Assembly: GCF_007828835.1 (NCBI RefSeq)
Contig: NZ_VIVL01000018.1
Location: forward strand, 1 to 64,000
DNA length: 64,000 nt
DNA from: Variovorax beijingensis
Lineage (GTDB): Bacteria > Pseudomonadota > Gammaproteobacteria > Burkholderiales > Burkholderiaceae_C
Direction of reading: 5' to 3'
Below the pieces are notes generated by a model, which did not search any database, was not told the origin of the DNA, and worked only from the letters and a program-made list of their open reading frames with translations. Each line of letters starts with the position of its first letter. Position 1 is the stretch's first letter. The position numbers and the translations under genes were made by a program. This document shows positions 36,001 to 44,152 of the stretch, piece after piece.

Positions 36001-36155
36001 CCGCGATCCGCGCGCGGCCCGACGCCATCGTGGTGGCCGACGGCACCAGCTGCCGCCACCAGATCGGCGACGGCGTGCAGCGCGAGGCGGTGCACGTGGC
36101 GGTGCTGCTGGAGCGGCACCTGGTGCCGCCAACCCTGTCGCCCGATCAGGCTTAG
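33078..36155 (+). CDS. FAD-linked 2-hydroxyacid dehydrogenase fused to Fe-S / cysteine-rich domains (YdiJ-like)
   Basis: 1025 residues in one chain. Residues about 45-280 are a PCMH FAD domain (A-R-G-G-G-T-S, then G-N-N-S-C-G-S-R-S). Residues 280-560 are the FAD-oxidase C domain with S-G-E-H-G-D-G. A ferredoxin-like region follows with C-N-N-N-G-H-C...M-C-P and C-V-G-C-K-G-C-K-R-D-C-P. Two CCG domains, G-G-H-H-C-C-G-R and S-S-C-C-G-M-A-G-S, close the protein. In other operons these are separate GlcD/GlcF-type subunits. E. coli YdiJ and bacterial D-2-hydroxyglutarate dehydrogenases have the same fusion. It should oxidise a D-2-hydroxyacid and pass electrons through Fe-S to the respiratory chain. 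Confidence 0.93.
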   Translation: MRVDPASHIQPAGTVLPPNDTCELLARRLRAETGGEVLFDDGSRGRYATDASIYQITPVGAFVPTNERDIATAIDIARDLKVPVLARGGGTSQCGQTTGAALVIDNSKHFRRVLDVNVEEGTATVEPGLVLDHLNAQLKPHGLWYPVDVSTSAQATLGGMAGNNSCGSRSIAYGNMVHNVLGASAWLSSGELVEFGPQSTLGARAAGIAKFVHGLALAHREQIHAHWPKVLRRVAGYNLDIFDNQSERPYAADGSVNLAHLLIGAEGTLAYTRSLKLKLAPLPRAKVLGIVNFPTFHAAMDAAQHIVKLGPTAVELVDRTMIELSLANPAFKPTVETALIGKPAAILLVEFAGADKAALLPQLKQLVELMGDLGLPGSVVEMPDDARQKNLWEVRKAGLNIMMSLKGDGKPVSFIEDCAVPLEHLAEYTDALTEVFARYGSRGTWYAHASVGTLHVRPILDMRTDGGAKMRAIAEEAAALVRKYKGAFSGEHGDGLCRGEWIEWQFGPALNEAFRAIKQELDPAHLFNPGKIVDPPRMDDASLFRFAPPTAPRPYRRIELKPVLDWSAWNVNADPVTEQTTAPGTGGDSTGGLAKAVEMCNNNGHCRKFDAGTMCPSYRVTRDEQHLTRGRANTLRLALSGQLGADAFTSEEMYETMDLCVGCKGCKRDCPTGVDMAKMKIEFLDHYKKRHGHSLKDRLVARMPDYAHRASRVPWLMNLRNTVPGAAWLGEKLLGFSARRSLPQWRSDTFWRAKADLHGMFASREAVLSVQANGGRAAVLFVDTFNGTFESENALAAARVLKAAGYTLHTVEKSGGHHCCGRTFLASGMVGEAKRRAEALIDALRPLAEAGIAIVGLEPSCLLTLRDETLVMGFGKKAETVAKQALLFEEFIARELKAGRFKLALTPATAPILLHGHCHQKAFGAVSPILDVLRLIPGAEPELIESSCCGMAGSFGYEARHIDVSMQMAEASLLPAIRARPDAIVVADGTSCRHQIGDGVQREAVHVAVLLERHLVPPTLSPDQA

Positions 36156-36176
36156 CGGCTGGCACACAATGACGCG

Positions 36177-36752
36177 ATGAATGCAGCATCGCGCAGCACC
36201 AGCAGCGAAACCATCGAGCCGGGCTTTGCCTTGTTCGAAACCGCAATCGGCACCTGCGCGCTGGCCTGGGGGCCGCGCGGGCTCGTCGGCGTGCAGCTGC
36301 CCGAAGAAAACGGCGAAGCCGCCACGCGGGCGCGCATGCGGCGCCGTTTCCCCGCGTTGCCCGAGGCCGATCCTCCTGAAAGTGCACAGGGCGCGATCGC
36401 GGCTATCCAGGGATTGCTGCGGGGCGAATCCGACGACCTCAGCGACATCGTGCTCGACATGGGCGCCGTGTCGGAATTCCACCAGCGCATCTATGCGATT
36501 GCGCGGCGCATTCCGCCCGGGCAGACGCGCACCTACGGCGAGATCGCGGCCGAACTCGGCGACAAGGGCCTGTCGCGCGTGGTGGGCCAGGCCATGGGCC
36601 ACAACCCGTTCGCGCCCGTGGTGCCGTGCCACCGCGTGCTGGCCGCGGGCAACAAGCCCGGTGGCTTTTCGGCGGGCGGCGGCGCGCTGACCAAACTGCG
36701 CATGCTCGACATCGAAGGCGCGCGCCCGAACGGAATGGCTTCGCTTTTCTAG
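36177..36752 (+). CDS. ogt: Methylated-DNA-[protein]-cysteine S-methyltransferase
   Basis: 191 residues. The active-site motif P-C-H-R-V places the alkyl-accepting cysteine at C151. Upstream lie the helix-turn-helix R-V-V-G-Q-A-M-G-H-N with the asparagine hinge, and R-T-Y-G-E-I-A. It removes O6-alkyl groups from guanine in DNA by suicidal transfer to itself. There is no Ada N-terminal domain, so it is the Ogt/single-domain type. It starts 21 bp after the oxidase stop and may be read from the same transcript by proximity. Functional linkage is not evident. Confidence 0.95.
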   Translation: MNAASRSTSSETIEPGFALFETAIGTCALAWGPRGLVGVQLPEENGEAATRARMRRRFPALPEADPPESAQGAIAAIQGLLRGESDDLSDIVLDMGAVSEFHQRIYAIARRIPPGQTRTYGEIAAELGDKGLSRVVGQAMGHNPFAPVVPCHRVLAAGNKPGGFSAGGGALTKLRMLDIEGARPNGMASLF

Positions 36753-36768
36753 CAGCCTCCGGAGGCCG

Positions 36769-37989
36769 TCACGCCGCCGCAACCGGCAGCCGGTGCAGCC
36801 CCGCAATGCGCGAGGCAAAAATGATTCCCGCCTGTAGCACGAAACCCGCCAGCGCGAGCAGCAGGCAGGCCGGCTCGCCCCACGCGGCCCCCACCGCGCC
36901 GCCCAGCGCGGCGCCGATCGGCCGGGCACCCGCATTGACCGTGAGGAACACCGCCGACACCCGGCCCAGCATCGCCCCGGCCGTGACGCTCTGCCGCAGC
37001 GTGGTGGTGGTGATGGTCCAGACCATCGGCCCGGCACCGAACAGAAAGAACGACAGTGCGGCCAGCGATGCGGCCGGCACCAGCAGCGTGGCCGCCATGG
37101 CCGCCGCGGCCACCACCGCCACCGCGGGCCCGATCTGGATCGCACGGCCGAACGGCAGGCGCGCCACCACGCGCGACGTCAGCAGCGCGCCGGACACCAT
37201 GCCCGCGCCGTACATCGCCAGCGTGAAGCCGACCGCCTGCGCGCCAAGGCCGAGCACCCGCACCGCATACGGCACGTAGCCGGCCTGCAGCACGAACCAC
37301 GAGATGTTGAAGACCGCGCCCGTCATCAGCATGGGCCGCAGCAATTCGTGCTGCCAGACAAAGCGCGCGCCATCGCGCACATCGAGCAGCGGATGGCGCT
37401 GCGATGCAGCCGGGCGCGGCGCCTCGGCCAGGCGCAGCAGCAGGCCGACTGCCGACATCGACAGCACGGCCGCCAGCACGAAGGCCGTCGGAGCACCCGC
37501 CCACGCAACCAGTGCGCCCGCCAGCGCAGGCCCGGCCGTGAATGCGGCGCTGCGCGCAAGCTCCAGCCGGCCGTTGGCCTCGGCCAAGGCGTCGCGCGGC
37601 ACGAGCGCCGGCACCAGCGCGGGCGCCGCGACGCTGAAGCCCACGGTGCCGACCGCGCCCAGGAACCCGAGCACCGCGAGCCAGCCGATGCCGAGCCTGG
37701 ACGCCAGCACCAGGGCCAGCAGCACCAGCAGCGAGGCGGCGCGCAACCCCTCGGACGCGACCATCAGCCGCTGCCGCGACATGCGATCGGCCAGCACGCC
37801 CAGCGGCATCGACAGCAACAGAAAAGGCAGCGTCTGAATGGCGGCAAGGAAGCCGATCTCGCCCGGCCCGGCACCGAGCACGAGCACCGCGACCAGAGGC
37901 ACCGCCGCAAGGCTCAGCTGCTCGGCGGACTGTGCCGCGAGGTTGGACCACGCGAGGTGGACAAAGGGGCGGGGAAGGGGGGCTTTCAT
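36769..37989 (-). CDS. MFS transporter, EntS/TMEM-like exporter family
   Basis: 406 residues, twelve membrane segments. The opening W-S-N-L-A-A-Q-S-A-E-Q-L and the loop G-V-L-A-D-R-M-S-R-Q after helix 2 match the MFS_3 (enterobactin exporter EntS-like) branch. A-G-P-A-L-A-G near 165 is a further conserved site. The substrate is unknown, and no siderophore genes are nearby. Convergent with ogt (16 bp between stops). A LysR gene lies 67 bp upstream on the same strand. Confidence 0.9.
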   Translation of the reverse strand: MKAPLPRPFVHLAWSNLAAQSAEQLSLAAVPLVAVLVLGAGPGEIGFLAAIQTLPFLLLSMPLGVLADRMSRQRLMVASEGLRAASLLVLLALVLASRLGIGWLAVLGFLGAVGTVGFSVAAPALVPALVPRDALAEANGRLELARSAAFTAGPALAGALVAWAGAPTAFVLAAVLSMSAVGLLLRLAEAPRPAASQRHPLLDVRDGARFVWQHELLRPMLMTGAVFNISWFVLQAGYVPYAVRVLGLGAQAVGFTLAMYGAGMVSGALLTSRVVARLPFGRAIQIGPAVAVVAAAAMAATLLVPAASLAALSFFLFGAGPMVWTITTTTLRQSVTAGAMLGRVSAVFLTVNAGARPIGAALGGAVGAAWGEPACLLLALAGFVLQAGIIFASRIAGLHRLPVAAA

Positions 37990-38056
37990 GCGGCAGGGTG
38001 CTTCATGTGGGAGGAAGCACCCATGCTGCGGGCGCGCGCCGTCCGGCGCTGGCCGT

Positions 38057-38971
38057 TTACGGACCTGCGAGCGCCATTGCGGCTTGCGAGTCCGAGGCCC
38101 TCATCTCCTCGAACCATTGCGCGACGCATGCGGCTTCCGGCGCGGCGTCGGGTGCCAGGCCGTAGTAGTAGCGGTTCAGCGTCATGCGCAGCGAGGGCAG
38201 CGGCGACTGCAGCCGGCCCGAGGCCAGGTCGTGCGCCACCAGCGAGGTTGGCGCCAAGGCAATGCCGAGCCCGTCGACCGCGGCCTGCAGCACGAAGTGC
38301 AGGTGGTCGAACTGCAGCCGCCCCGCCGGCTTGGCGCGCGGGGCGCCGACGTGCTTCTTCCAGGCGTCCCAGTCTTCCTTGCGCGTGCGGGCCGACAGCT
38401 GCACGTGCGAGGCCAGCGCGCGCAGGTCCGAAAGCGGATGTGCCTTGAACAGCGCCGGTGCGCCGACCACCAGCACTTCGTCCTCGAGGAAAGGGCGCAG
38501 CTCGATGGAGGGTGGCCAGCCCTCGAGCCCGCGGCGCACGGCAATGTCGAAGCTGCCCGCGGCCTGCTCGGGCATGACCGTGCTCGTGACCACCTGCGGT
38601 TCGATCTCCGGAAAGCGCTCGACGAACGAAGGCAGGCGCGGAATGAGCCAGCGCACCGCGAAGGAGGGCCGCACGTTGATCCTCACGGCACGGGCCGGCC
38701 CCTGTGCCTGCAGCGCACGCGCCGCCGCATGGATCTGCGCGATGGCCGGGCCTGCCTCGGCAAAGAACTGCTGTCCTTCCGCGGTCAGGGCGACCTGGCG
38801 AATGCGGCGCTCGAACAGCGCGACGCCCAGGCATTCTTCTAGGCTCTTGATCTGCCGGCTCACCGCGCTGTGGGTCACGTGGAGTTCGATGGCCGCGCGC
38901 GTGAAGCTCTGGTGGCGGGCCGCGGCGACGAAGGCGCGCACGGCACTGAGGGGCGGTTCTCGAAGCGGCAT
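38057..38971 (-). CDS. LysR family transcriptional regulator (GcvA-like)
   Basis: 304 residues from the ATG at 38971; an ATG seven codons earlier (38992) is equally open. DNA-binding domain at 7-66 (L-S-A-V-R-A-F-V-A-A-A-R-H-Q-S-F, V-T-H-S-A-V-S-R-Q-I-K-S-L-E). The effector domain with D-I-A-V-R-R-G-L-E and the closing G-L-A-P motif is of the GcvA/AmpR type. It is divergent from an MFS gene 78 bp away and upstream of a second MFS gene on its own strand, either of which could be its target. Confidence 0.92.
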   Translation of the reverse strand: MPLREPPLSAVRAFVAAARHQSFTRAAIELHVTHSAVSRQIKSLEECLGVALFERRIRQVALTAEGQQFFAEAGPAIAQIHAAARALQAQGPARAVRINVRPSFAVRWLIPRLPSFVERFPEIEPQVVTSTVMPEQAAGSFDIAVRRGLEGWPPSIELRPFLEDEVLVVGAPALFKAHPLSDLRALASHVQLSARTRKEDWDAWKKHVGAPRAKPAGRLQFDHLHFVLQAAVDGLGIALAPTSLVAHDLASGRLQSPLPSLRMTLNRYYYGLAPDAAPEAACVAQWFEEMRASDSQAAMALAGP

Positions 38972-39049
38972 GCGTGCAATTTTCTCACGCATGGCGGGCG
39001 TTAATGTCGTTTGTCGGCAGGCCGTGCCACGGCGCACCATGCGGACTCG

Positions 39050-40222
39050 ATGCTTCGCACCACGCCCGCTCCAGCGCTCGCTGCCACCGACCTGAACTCC
39101 CGCCACGCGGCCATTGCGCTCGGGCTTTCGCTGCCGGCCGATGTCGTGCTCTACCTGCTGCTGCCGATGTATGCCGGACAGTTCGGCGTCACGCTGGCGG
39201 AGGCCGGCATGCTGCTTGCGGCCAATCGGCTCGTGCGCATTGCGGGGTACGGCTGGGTGGCGCGCTTCTATGCGCGCAACGGCGACCGGCTCACCTGCAC
39301 CATCGCGGTGGTGGCGGCCGCGTTCTGCGGACTCGGCTACGCCACGCTCTCGGGCTTCTGGGCGCTGCTGCCGCTGCGGCTCGTGTGGGGCCTGTGCTTT
39401 GCCGCGCTCAACCTGTCGACGCAGTCGCTGGCCACGGCCGAACTGCTGGGTGCGGCGCGCCGCAACGGGCGTTCGCGCGCGCTCATCGCGATGGGACCGG
39501 TGCTTGCGCTGCCGCTCGGCGCGTTGCTGGCGCTGTGGGCCGGCCCGCGCGTCATCTTCTGCATTCTTGCCGCGTTCTCGCTGGCGGCGGTGCTGGCCAC
39601 GCGGCACCTGCCTTCGGCGCCGCACGGCAGCGCACACAGCCGGCCTGCGCGCCGCTTCGGGCGGCCCAACAGCCTCGACGCCTGGTCGTTCATGGAAGGG
39701 CTCACGCTCGACGGGCTCTTCATCGTCGGCCTGTCCTACCTGGGCAAGGATCTGATGCCGGGCGGCGCGGTGGTGATGGCCGGCTCGCTGATGGCGCTGC
39801 GCTACCTGGCGGAAATCCTGTTGAGCCCGGTCGGCGGCCACATGGCGGAGCGCTTCGGTGCCGAGCGGTTGCTGGTGAGCCTCTCGCTCGTGACGGCGAT
39901 CGCGCTGGCGGGCTTCGGGCTGGGCTGGCTGTGGAGCTGCGCGGCATCGATCGTGGTGCTGCGCGCCTTGCAACTGCCCTTGCTGCCGCCCATCGTGGCG
40001 CGCCGCACCCCGGGGCCCGGGCGCATGCATGCGCTGGCCGCGCGCGCGGTGTGGCGCGACATCGGCGCCGGCATCGGGCCGCTGCTGGCCGGGCTCCTGC
40101 TGCCGGCCGTGGCATCGTCGTGGCTCTACGGCATTTGCGCGCTGCTGCTGGCCGCGGCGGCACTGGCCTGCGGCAGGAACCCGTCGGCATCACCGGACCA
40201 GAAACAAGGAGTGATCCCATGA
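39050..40222 (+). CDS. MFS transporter
   Basis: 390 residues from the ATG at 39050, with about twelve membrane segments. Only general MFS features are visible: an alanine/leucine-rich helix pattern, R-L-V-R-I-A-G-Y-G-W in the loop after helix 2, and G-G-H-M-A-E-R-F-G-A-E in the corresponding loop of the second half. I cannot assign a subfamily. Its stop overlaps the start of the following PPOX-type flavoprotein (ATGA), so the two are translated together. Divergent from a LysR regulator that is a good candidate controller. Confidence 0.88.
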   Translation: MLRTTPAPALAATDLNSRHAAIALGLSLPADVVLYLLLPMYAGQFGVTLAEAGMLLAANRLVRIAGYGWVARFYARNGDRLTCTIAVVAAAFCGLGYATLSGFWALLPLRLVWGLCFAALNLSTQSLATAELLGAARRNGRSRALIAMGPVLALPLGALLALWAGPRVIFCILAAFSLAAVLATRHLPSAPHGSAHSRPARRFGRPNSLDAWSFMEGLTLDGLFIVGLSYLGKDLMPGGAVVMAGSLMALRYLAEILLSPVGGHMAERFGAERLLVSLSLVTAIALAGFGLGWLWSCAASIVVLRALQLPLLPPIVARRTPGPGRMHALAARAVWRDIGAGIGPLLAGLLLPAVASSWLYGICALLLAAAALACGRNPSASPDQKQGVIP

Positions 40223-40833
40223 CCCATGCCATCGACACCATCGAACGGCTCGAAGCGCTGTTCGGCGAAGCCGGCGAGGCCTCGCTCAAGAAGGAGGTGC
40301 CCTGGCTGCACCCGAGCTACCAGGCGCTGATTGCCGCTTCGCCTTTCGCGGTGCTCGCCACCAGCGGGCCCGGCGGGCTCGACGCCTCGCCGCGCGGCGA
40401 CCCGCCCGGCTTCGTGGCGGTGCAGGACGAGAAGACGCTGCTGCTGCCCGAGCGCCGCGGCAACAACCGCATCGACAGCCTGCGCAACATCGTGGCCGAC
40501 CCGCGCGTGGCGCTGCTGTTCCTGATTCCCGGCGTGGGCGAGACCTTGCGCGTGAACGGCAGGGCGCGCATCACGACCGAGCCCGGGCTCATGGCGCGCT
40601 TTGCGATGGAGGGCAAGCTGCCGCAGTGCGTGATCGAGATCGGGGTCGAGTCGGTTTTCTTCCAGTGCGCGCGCGCCATCCAGCGCTCGAAACTGTGGGC
40701 ACCGCTGCCGGCGGAATCGCGCCGCGAGGTGCCCACGCCCGGCGCCATCCTGTCGGCGCTGACCGATGCCGCGTTCGACGGCGAGGCCTACGACCGCGAG
40801 CTGCCGGCGCGGCAGCGCTCCACCTTGTATTGA
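40219..40833 (+). CDS. Pyridoxamine 5'-phosphate oxidase family FMN-binding protein (MSMEG_1061-like)
   Basis: 204 residues, split-barrel flavoprotein. The pattern F-A-V-L-A-T-S-G-P-G-G-L-D-A-S-P-R-G-D, then L-L-P-E-R-R-G-N-N-R-I-D-S-L-R-N-I, and I-P-G-V-G-E-T-L-R-V-N-G-R-A marks the MSMEG_1061 subgroup of PPOX proteins. Such proteins bind FMN or F420 and reduce or oxidise unknown small molecules. The four-base overlap with the MFS gene suggests the enzyme and exporter act on the same compound. It is convergent with the M48 protease gene, 18 bp apart. Confidence 0.9.
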   Translation: MTHAIDTIERLEALFGEAGEASLKKEVPWLHPSYQALIAASPFAVLATSGPGGLDASPRGDPPGFVAVQDEKTLLLPERRGNNRIDSLRNIVADPRVALLFLIPGVGETLRVNGRARITTEPGLMARFAMEGKLPQCVIEIGVESVFFQCARAIQRSKLWAPLPAESRREVPTPGAILSALTDAAFDGEAYDRELPARQRSTLY

Positions 40834-40851
40834 GCAGCGCCCCGCGGCTCG

Positions 40852-42720
40852 TCAGGGTTGTGGCGATTCCTGTTGTTGTTGCTGCTGAGCCCGCATGATC
40901 TGGTGGCGCTGCCAGTAGCGGCCGACCGCGCCCTTGAAGTTTTCCTTCTGCTTGCCGAGGCCGCCCACCTTGACCTTGGTGGTGCGCGCGCCGAGCATGC
41001 CCTTGTCGTGGTGCGTGACCACCAGCAGGTCGCCGAAGGTGTTGTCCTGGAAAGTCAGGTTCTTGACTTCGTCCCAGCCGATGGTCGAGCCGCCGTCCAC
41101 GCTCTGGCGCAGGCCCGCATGGCTCACCTCGATGTTCTCGCCGTTCTTCAGCGCGAACGCGACCGGCGGAAAGTGGCGCAGCACCACGGCGCGCTCTTCT
41201 TCGGTGGCCGGCTCGTAGCGGTAGGCGAGGCTCAGTTCGTGGTTCTGCACGAAGCGCTGCTCGTAGTCGCTCCACAGCCGCTGTTCGATGGCGGCGGCGG
41301 TTTCGATGTCGTCGGCCCACGAGGCCGCGGGCGCGGTCGCGACGATGGCGCCGTAGGCGCTCTCGGGCACATGGTGGCCCACGTTGCGCATGCGTTCGAG
41401 CAGCGGCGGATGGCTGTCGTAGGGATGCGGCACGTCGGCGGTCTTCATGGTTTCGACGAACGCGTCGGAGTTGGCATAAGGCGGCAGGCCCGCGGCCACG
41501 AAGCCGGCGATGCCCAGCGCGCCGTCGTGCTGGCGGTCCTGCGCAAAGAGCTTGCGTTCGACGTCGTTGCGGTAGCTCGCATAGGCCGCAATCTTGATGA
41601 GCGACTGCACGATGGCGCCCGGCGCCGTGAGGCTCGCGGCGACGCTGTCGGCCTTGTACTCGCGCTCGCGGCTGTCGCGCGCCAGGGCAAAGGCGAAGAT
41701 CATGCGGTAGAGGCGCAGCAGGTAGTGCGCCACGATGCTCAGCCCGCCCTCGCGCATCTTCCAGGTGTACTGGTCGAACTGCAGCAGCTTGGGTCCGAGC
41801 GCCGCGCTGCTGCGGGTGTCGCCGCCGCCCAGGTGGGCCAGCTCGTGCGCCAGCACCGCGTCGGCCTCGGACTGGTCGAGCACGCGCAGCAGCGGAATGC
41901 TCACGAACAGCGTGCGGCCTTGCAGCGTGCGTCCGCCCACCTCGCAGGGCGCCTCGGTGACGAAGAAGTTGGTGTCGATGCCGGCCACGATCTGGTCGGG
42001 CGGCGCGGTCTTCACGCGCGCGGCCAGCTGGCGGATGCGCTCCCACAGGCGCGGTGCATCGGCCTCGGCCACCACTTCGCCCTCGATCTCGTTGCCGAAG
42101 GGCAGCTTCTTGAACAGCGTGTAGATCGCATAGAACACGGCCACCGCGGCCGCGATGCCCGCGATGATGATCAGCTTGACGTAGTAGCTCTGCATGAAGT
42201 ACGCCGTGAGCCAGAACGACAGCCACACCAGCATCGCGCCCTGCAGCGCGACCTCGAGCGCGCTCGACACCGTCATGAGCCGCCAGCCCGCCACAAAGCT
42301 CGCATAGCGCAGGCCGCGGTTGGCAAAGGCCAGTGCGCCCAGCACCAGCGCCGCCGCGAGCAGTGCCGCGCCCAGCACCAGCGTCCAGCCGGCGGCGCGG
42401 TCGGCCCAGTGGAACTGCCAGTGCATCGAATAGGGACTGCACACCTTGTCGTGGAAGTTCTTGTCCTCTGGCGCGGTTGCGCTGCAGGCCTTGGAGAGCG
42501 GATGGCTGCGGTAGAACTCGGTGGCCTGCGCCTTGTCGCCGGCGGACAGGCGGGTGTCGGAGGCGATGCGCTTCTCGATCGCCTGCAGGAATTCGGCGTC
42601 TTCCGTGCGCAGCGCGTACTCCGTGAAGACCAGCGTCGCCGCCGGAATGGCGAAGAGCGACACCAGGGTCAGAAGGAAGACGCGAAAAAGGTCGGCATGG
42701 ATCGTTCGGGCGAGGGCCAT
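40852..42720 (-). CDS. Membrane-bound M48 family zinc metalloprotease
   Basis: 622 residues. Helices lie at about 10-33, 112-134 and two between 160 and 203. The cytoplasmic or periplasmic catalytic domain then has H-E-L-A-H (H292, E293, H296) and the third ligand E354 in R-E-R-E-Y-K-A-D-S. H-P-S-like D-S-H-P-P-L-L-E-R follows, as in HtpX/Ste24-like peptidases. The last ~150 residues form an extra domain that does not resemble HtpX, ending in a run of six glutamines. It probably takes part in membrane protein quality control. A CAAX-type role is not supported. The divergent neighbour is an MFS exporter 214 bp away. Confidence 0.9.
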   Translation of the reverse strand: MALARTIHADLFRVFLLTLVSLFAIPAATLVFTEYALRTEDAEFLQAIEKRIASDTRLSAGDKAQATEFYRSHPLSKACSATAPEDKNFHDKVCSPYSMHWQFHWADRAAGWTLVLGAALLAAALVLGALAFANRGLRYASFVAGWRLMTVSSALEVALQGAMLVWLSFWLTAYFMQSYYVKLIIIAGIAAAVAVFYAIYTLFKKLPFGNEIEGEVVAEADAPRLWERIRQLAARVKTAPPDQIVAGIDTNFFVTEAPCEVGGRTLQGRTLFVSIPLLRVLDQSEADAVLAHELAHLGGGDTRSSAALGPKLLQFDQYTWKMREGGLSIVAHYLLRLYRMIFAFALARDSREREYKADSVAASLTAPGAIVQSLIKIAAYASYRNDVERKLFAQDRQHDGALGIAGFVAAGLPPYANSDAFVETMKTADVPHPYDSHPPLLERMRNVGHHVPESAYGAIVATAPAASWADDIETAAAIEQRLWSDYEQRFVQNHELSLAYRYEPATEEERAVVLRHFPPVAFALKNGENIEVSHAGLRQSVDGGSTIGWDEVKNLTFQDNTFGDLLVVTHHDKGMLGARTTKVKVGGLGKQKENFKGAVGRYWQRHQIMRAQQQQQQESPQP

Positions 42721-42934
42721 GGGGTGCTGCTCCTGGATGCGGTGTTGTGATTGGTTGTGGCGAAATTTCCGGGACAGCCGATAGCGTAGCGGCCGTTTGG
42801 CGCGTTGCGCATGGAGGACATCGTTCACGCGACCGGCATGAATACGAAGGTCGTACTCTTTGCCCAGAATTAGCAACAGCCGGTCGGCGACCCCACGCCT
42901 GCACCGGATGCCGCGCTTGGCGACAATCGGTCCA

Positions 42935-44152
42935 ATGCGTTCTTCGTCTCCCTTTTTCAAGATGGCCCTGCTGCTGGGCCTGCTCTCCGCCATCGGGCCC
43001 TTCGCCATCGACATGTACCTGCCGGCGCTGCCGGCCATCGGCCAGGCGCTGCGCGCCGACATCGGCGCGGTGCAGATGAGCCTCACGGCGTTCTTCCTTT
43101 CGCTGGGCGCGGGCCAGCTGCTGTACGGCCCGGTCTCGGACATGGTCGGGCGCAAGCCGCCGTTGTATGCCGGGCTGGTGCTGTTCGCGCTGGCGAGCGT
43201 GGGCTGCGCGCTGGCCACCGACATCCACACGCTGATTGCGCTGCGCTTCGTGCAGGGCCTGGGCGCGGCGGCCGGCATGGCGATCCCGCGCGCGGTGGTG
43301 CGCGACCTGCACACCGGCACCGATGCCGCACGGCTCATGTCGCTGCTGATCCTGGTGTTCAGCGTGTCGCCGATCCTCGCGCCGCTGGCGGGCAGCGCCG
43401 TGATCGCGGTGGCGGGCTGGCGCGGCGTGTTCTGGGCCGTGACCCTTGCCGCTGTGGCGGGCCTCGCGATGATGGTCACGCAGCTGCGCGAAACGCGGCC
43501 GCCTTCGGAGCGCGTCGAAAGCAGCCTCGGCAGCGCCCTGTCGGCCTACGGGCTGCTGCTGCGCGACTGGCATTACCTCGGGCTGGTGTTCATCGGCGGC
43601 TTCGCGATGGCGGGCTTCTTCACCTACCTGGCGAATTCGTCGTTCGTGATGATCGACCACTACGGCCTGTCGCCCGCGCTCTACAGCGTGGCCTTCGGCG
43701 TGAACGCGGCGGCCTTCATCGGCGCCTCGCAGTTCACGGGTTCGCTGGGCGAGCGCTTCGGGCTGGTGGGCCTCGTCAAGTTCGGCGTGGTGGCCTCGGG
43801 CATCGCGATGCTGGCCATGTTCGCGTACTTCGCGGCGGGTGGCGACAGCCTCTGGGTGCTGATCGTGCTGTACTTCATCGCCTCCGGCTTCATGGGCCTG
43901 GTGATTCCGACCACCGGCGTGCTCGCGCTGGAAATGCACGGCGCCATCGCGGGCACGGCCTCGGCGCTGCTCGGCACGCTGCAGATGCTGACCGGCGCGC
44001 TGGCGATGGCGGTGGTGGGCGTCTTTACCGACGGCCGCCCGCTGCCGATGGTGGCCGGCATGGCCGGCGGCGCGCTGATTGCGCTGGTGCTGACCTGGCT
44101 CACGCTGGGCAGCGTGCGGTCCGAACCCACGCGCAGGACGCAAGAGGCGTGA
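42935..44152 (+). CDS. Bcr/CflA family multidrug efflux MFS transporter
   Basis: 405 residues from the ATG at 42935; an upstream ATG at 42908 is possible but less compact. Twelve helices. The Bcr/CflA signature I-D-M-Y-L-P-A-L-P is at 20-28, followed by G-P-V-S-D-M-V-G-R-K-P-P in the loop after helix 2 and L-R-F-V-Q-G-L-G in helix 4. Drug:H+ antiporter of the inner membrane. The 214 bp upstream (42721-42934) show no convincing gene or dyad. The stop overlaps the GTG start of the next MFS gene. Confidence 0.93.
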   Translation: MRSSSPFFKMALLLGLLSAIGPFAIDMYLPALPAIGQALRADIGAVQMSLTAFFLSLGAGQLLYGPVSDMVGRKPPLYAGLVLFALASVGCALATDIHTLIALRFVQGLGAAAGMAIPRAVVRDLHTGTDAARLMSLLILVFSVSPILAPLAGSAVIAVAGWRGVFWAVTLAAVAGLAMMVTQLRETRPPSERVESSLGSALSAYGLLLRDWHYLGLVFIGGFAMAGFFTYLANSSFVMIDHYGLSPALYSVAFGVNAAAFIGASQFTGSLGERFGLVGLVKFGVVASGIAMLAMFAYFAAGGDSLWVLIVLYFIASGFMGLVIPTTGVLALEMHGAIAGTASALLGTLQMLTGALAMAVVGVFTDGRPLPMVAGMAGGALIALVLTWLTLGSVRSEPTRRTQEA

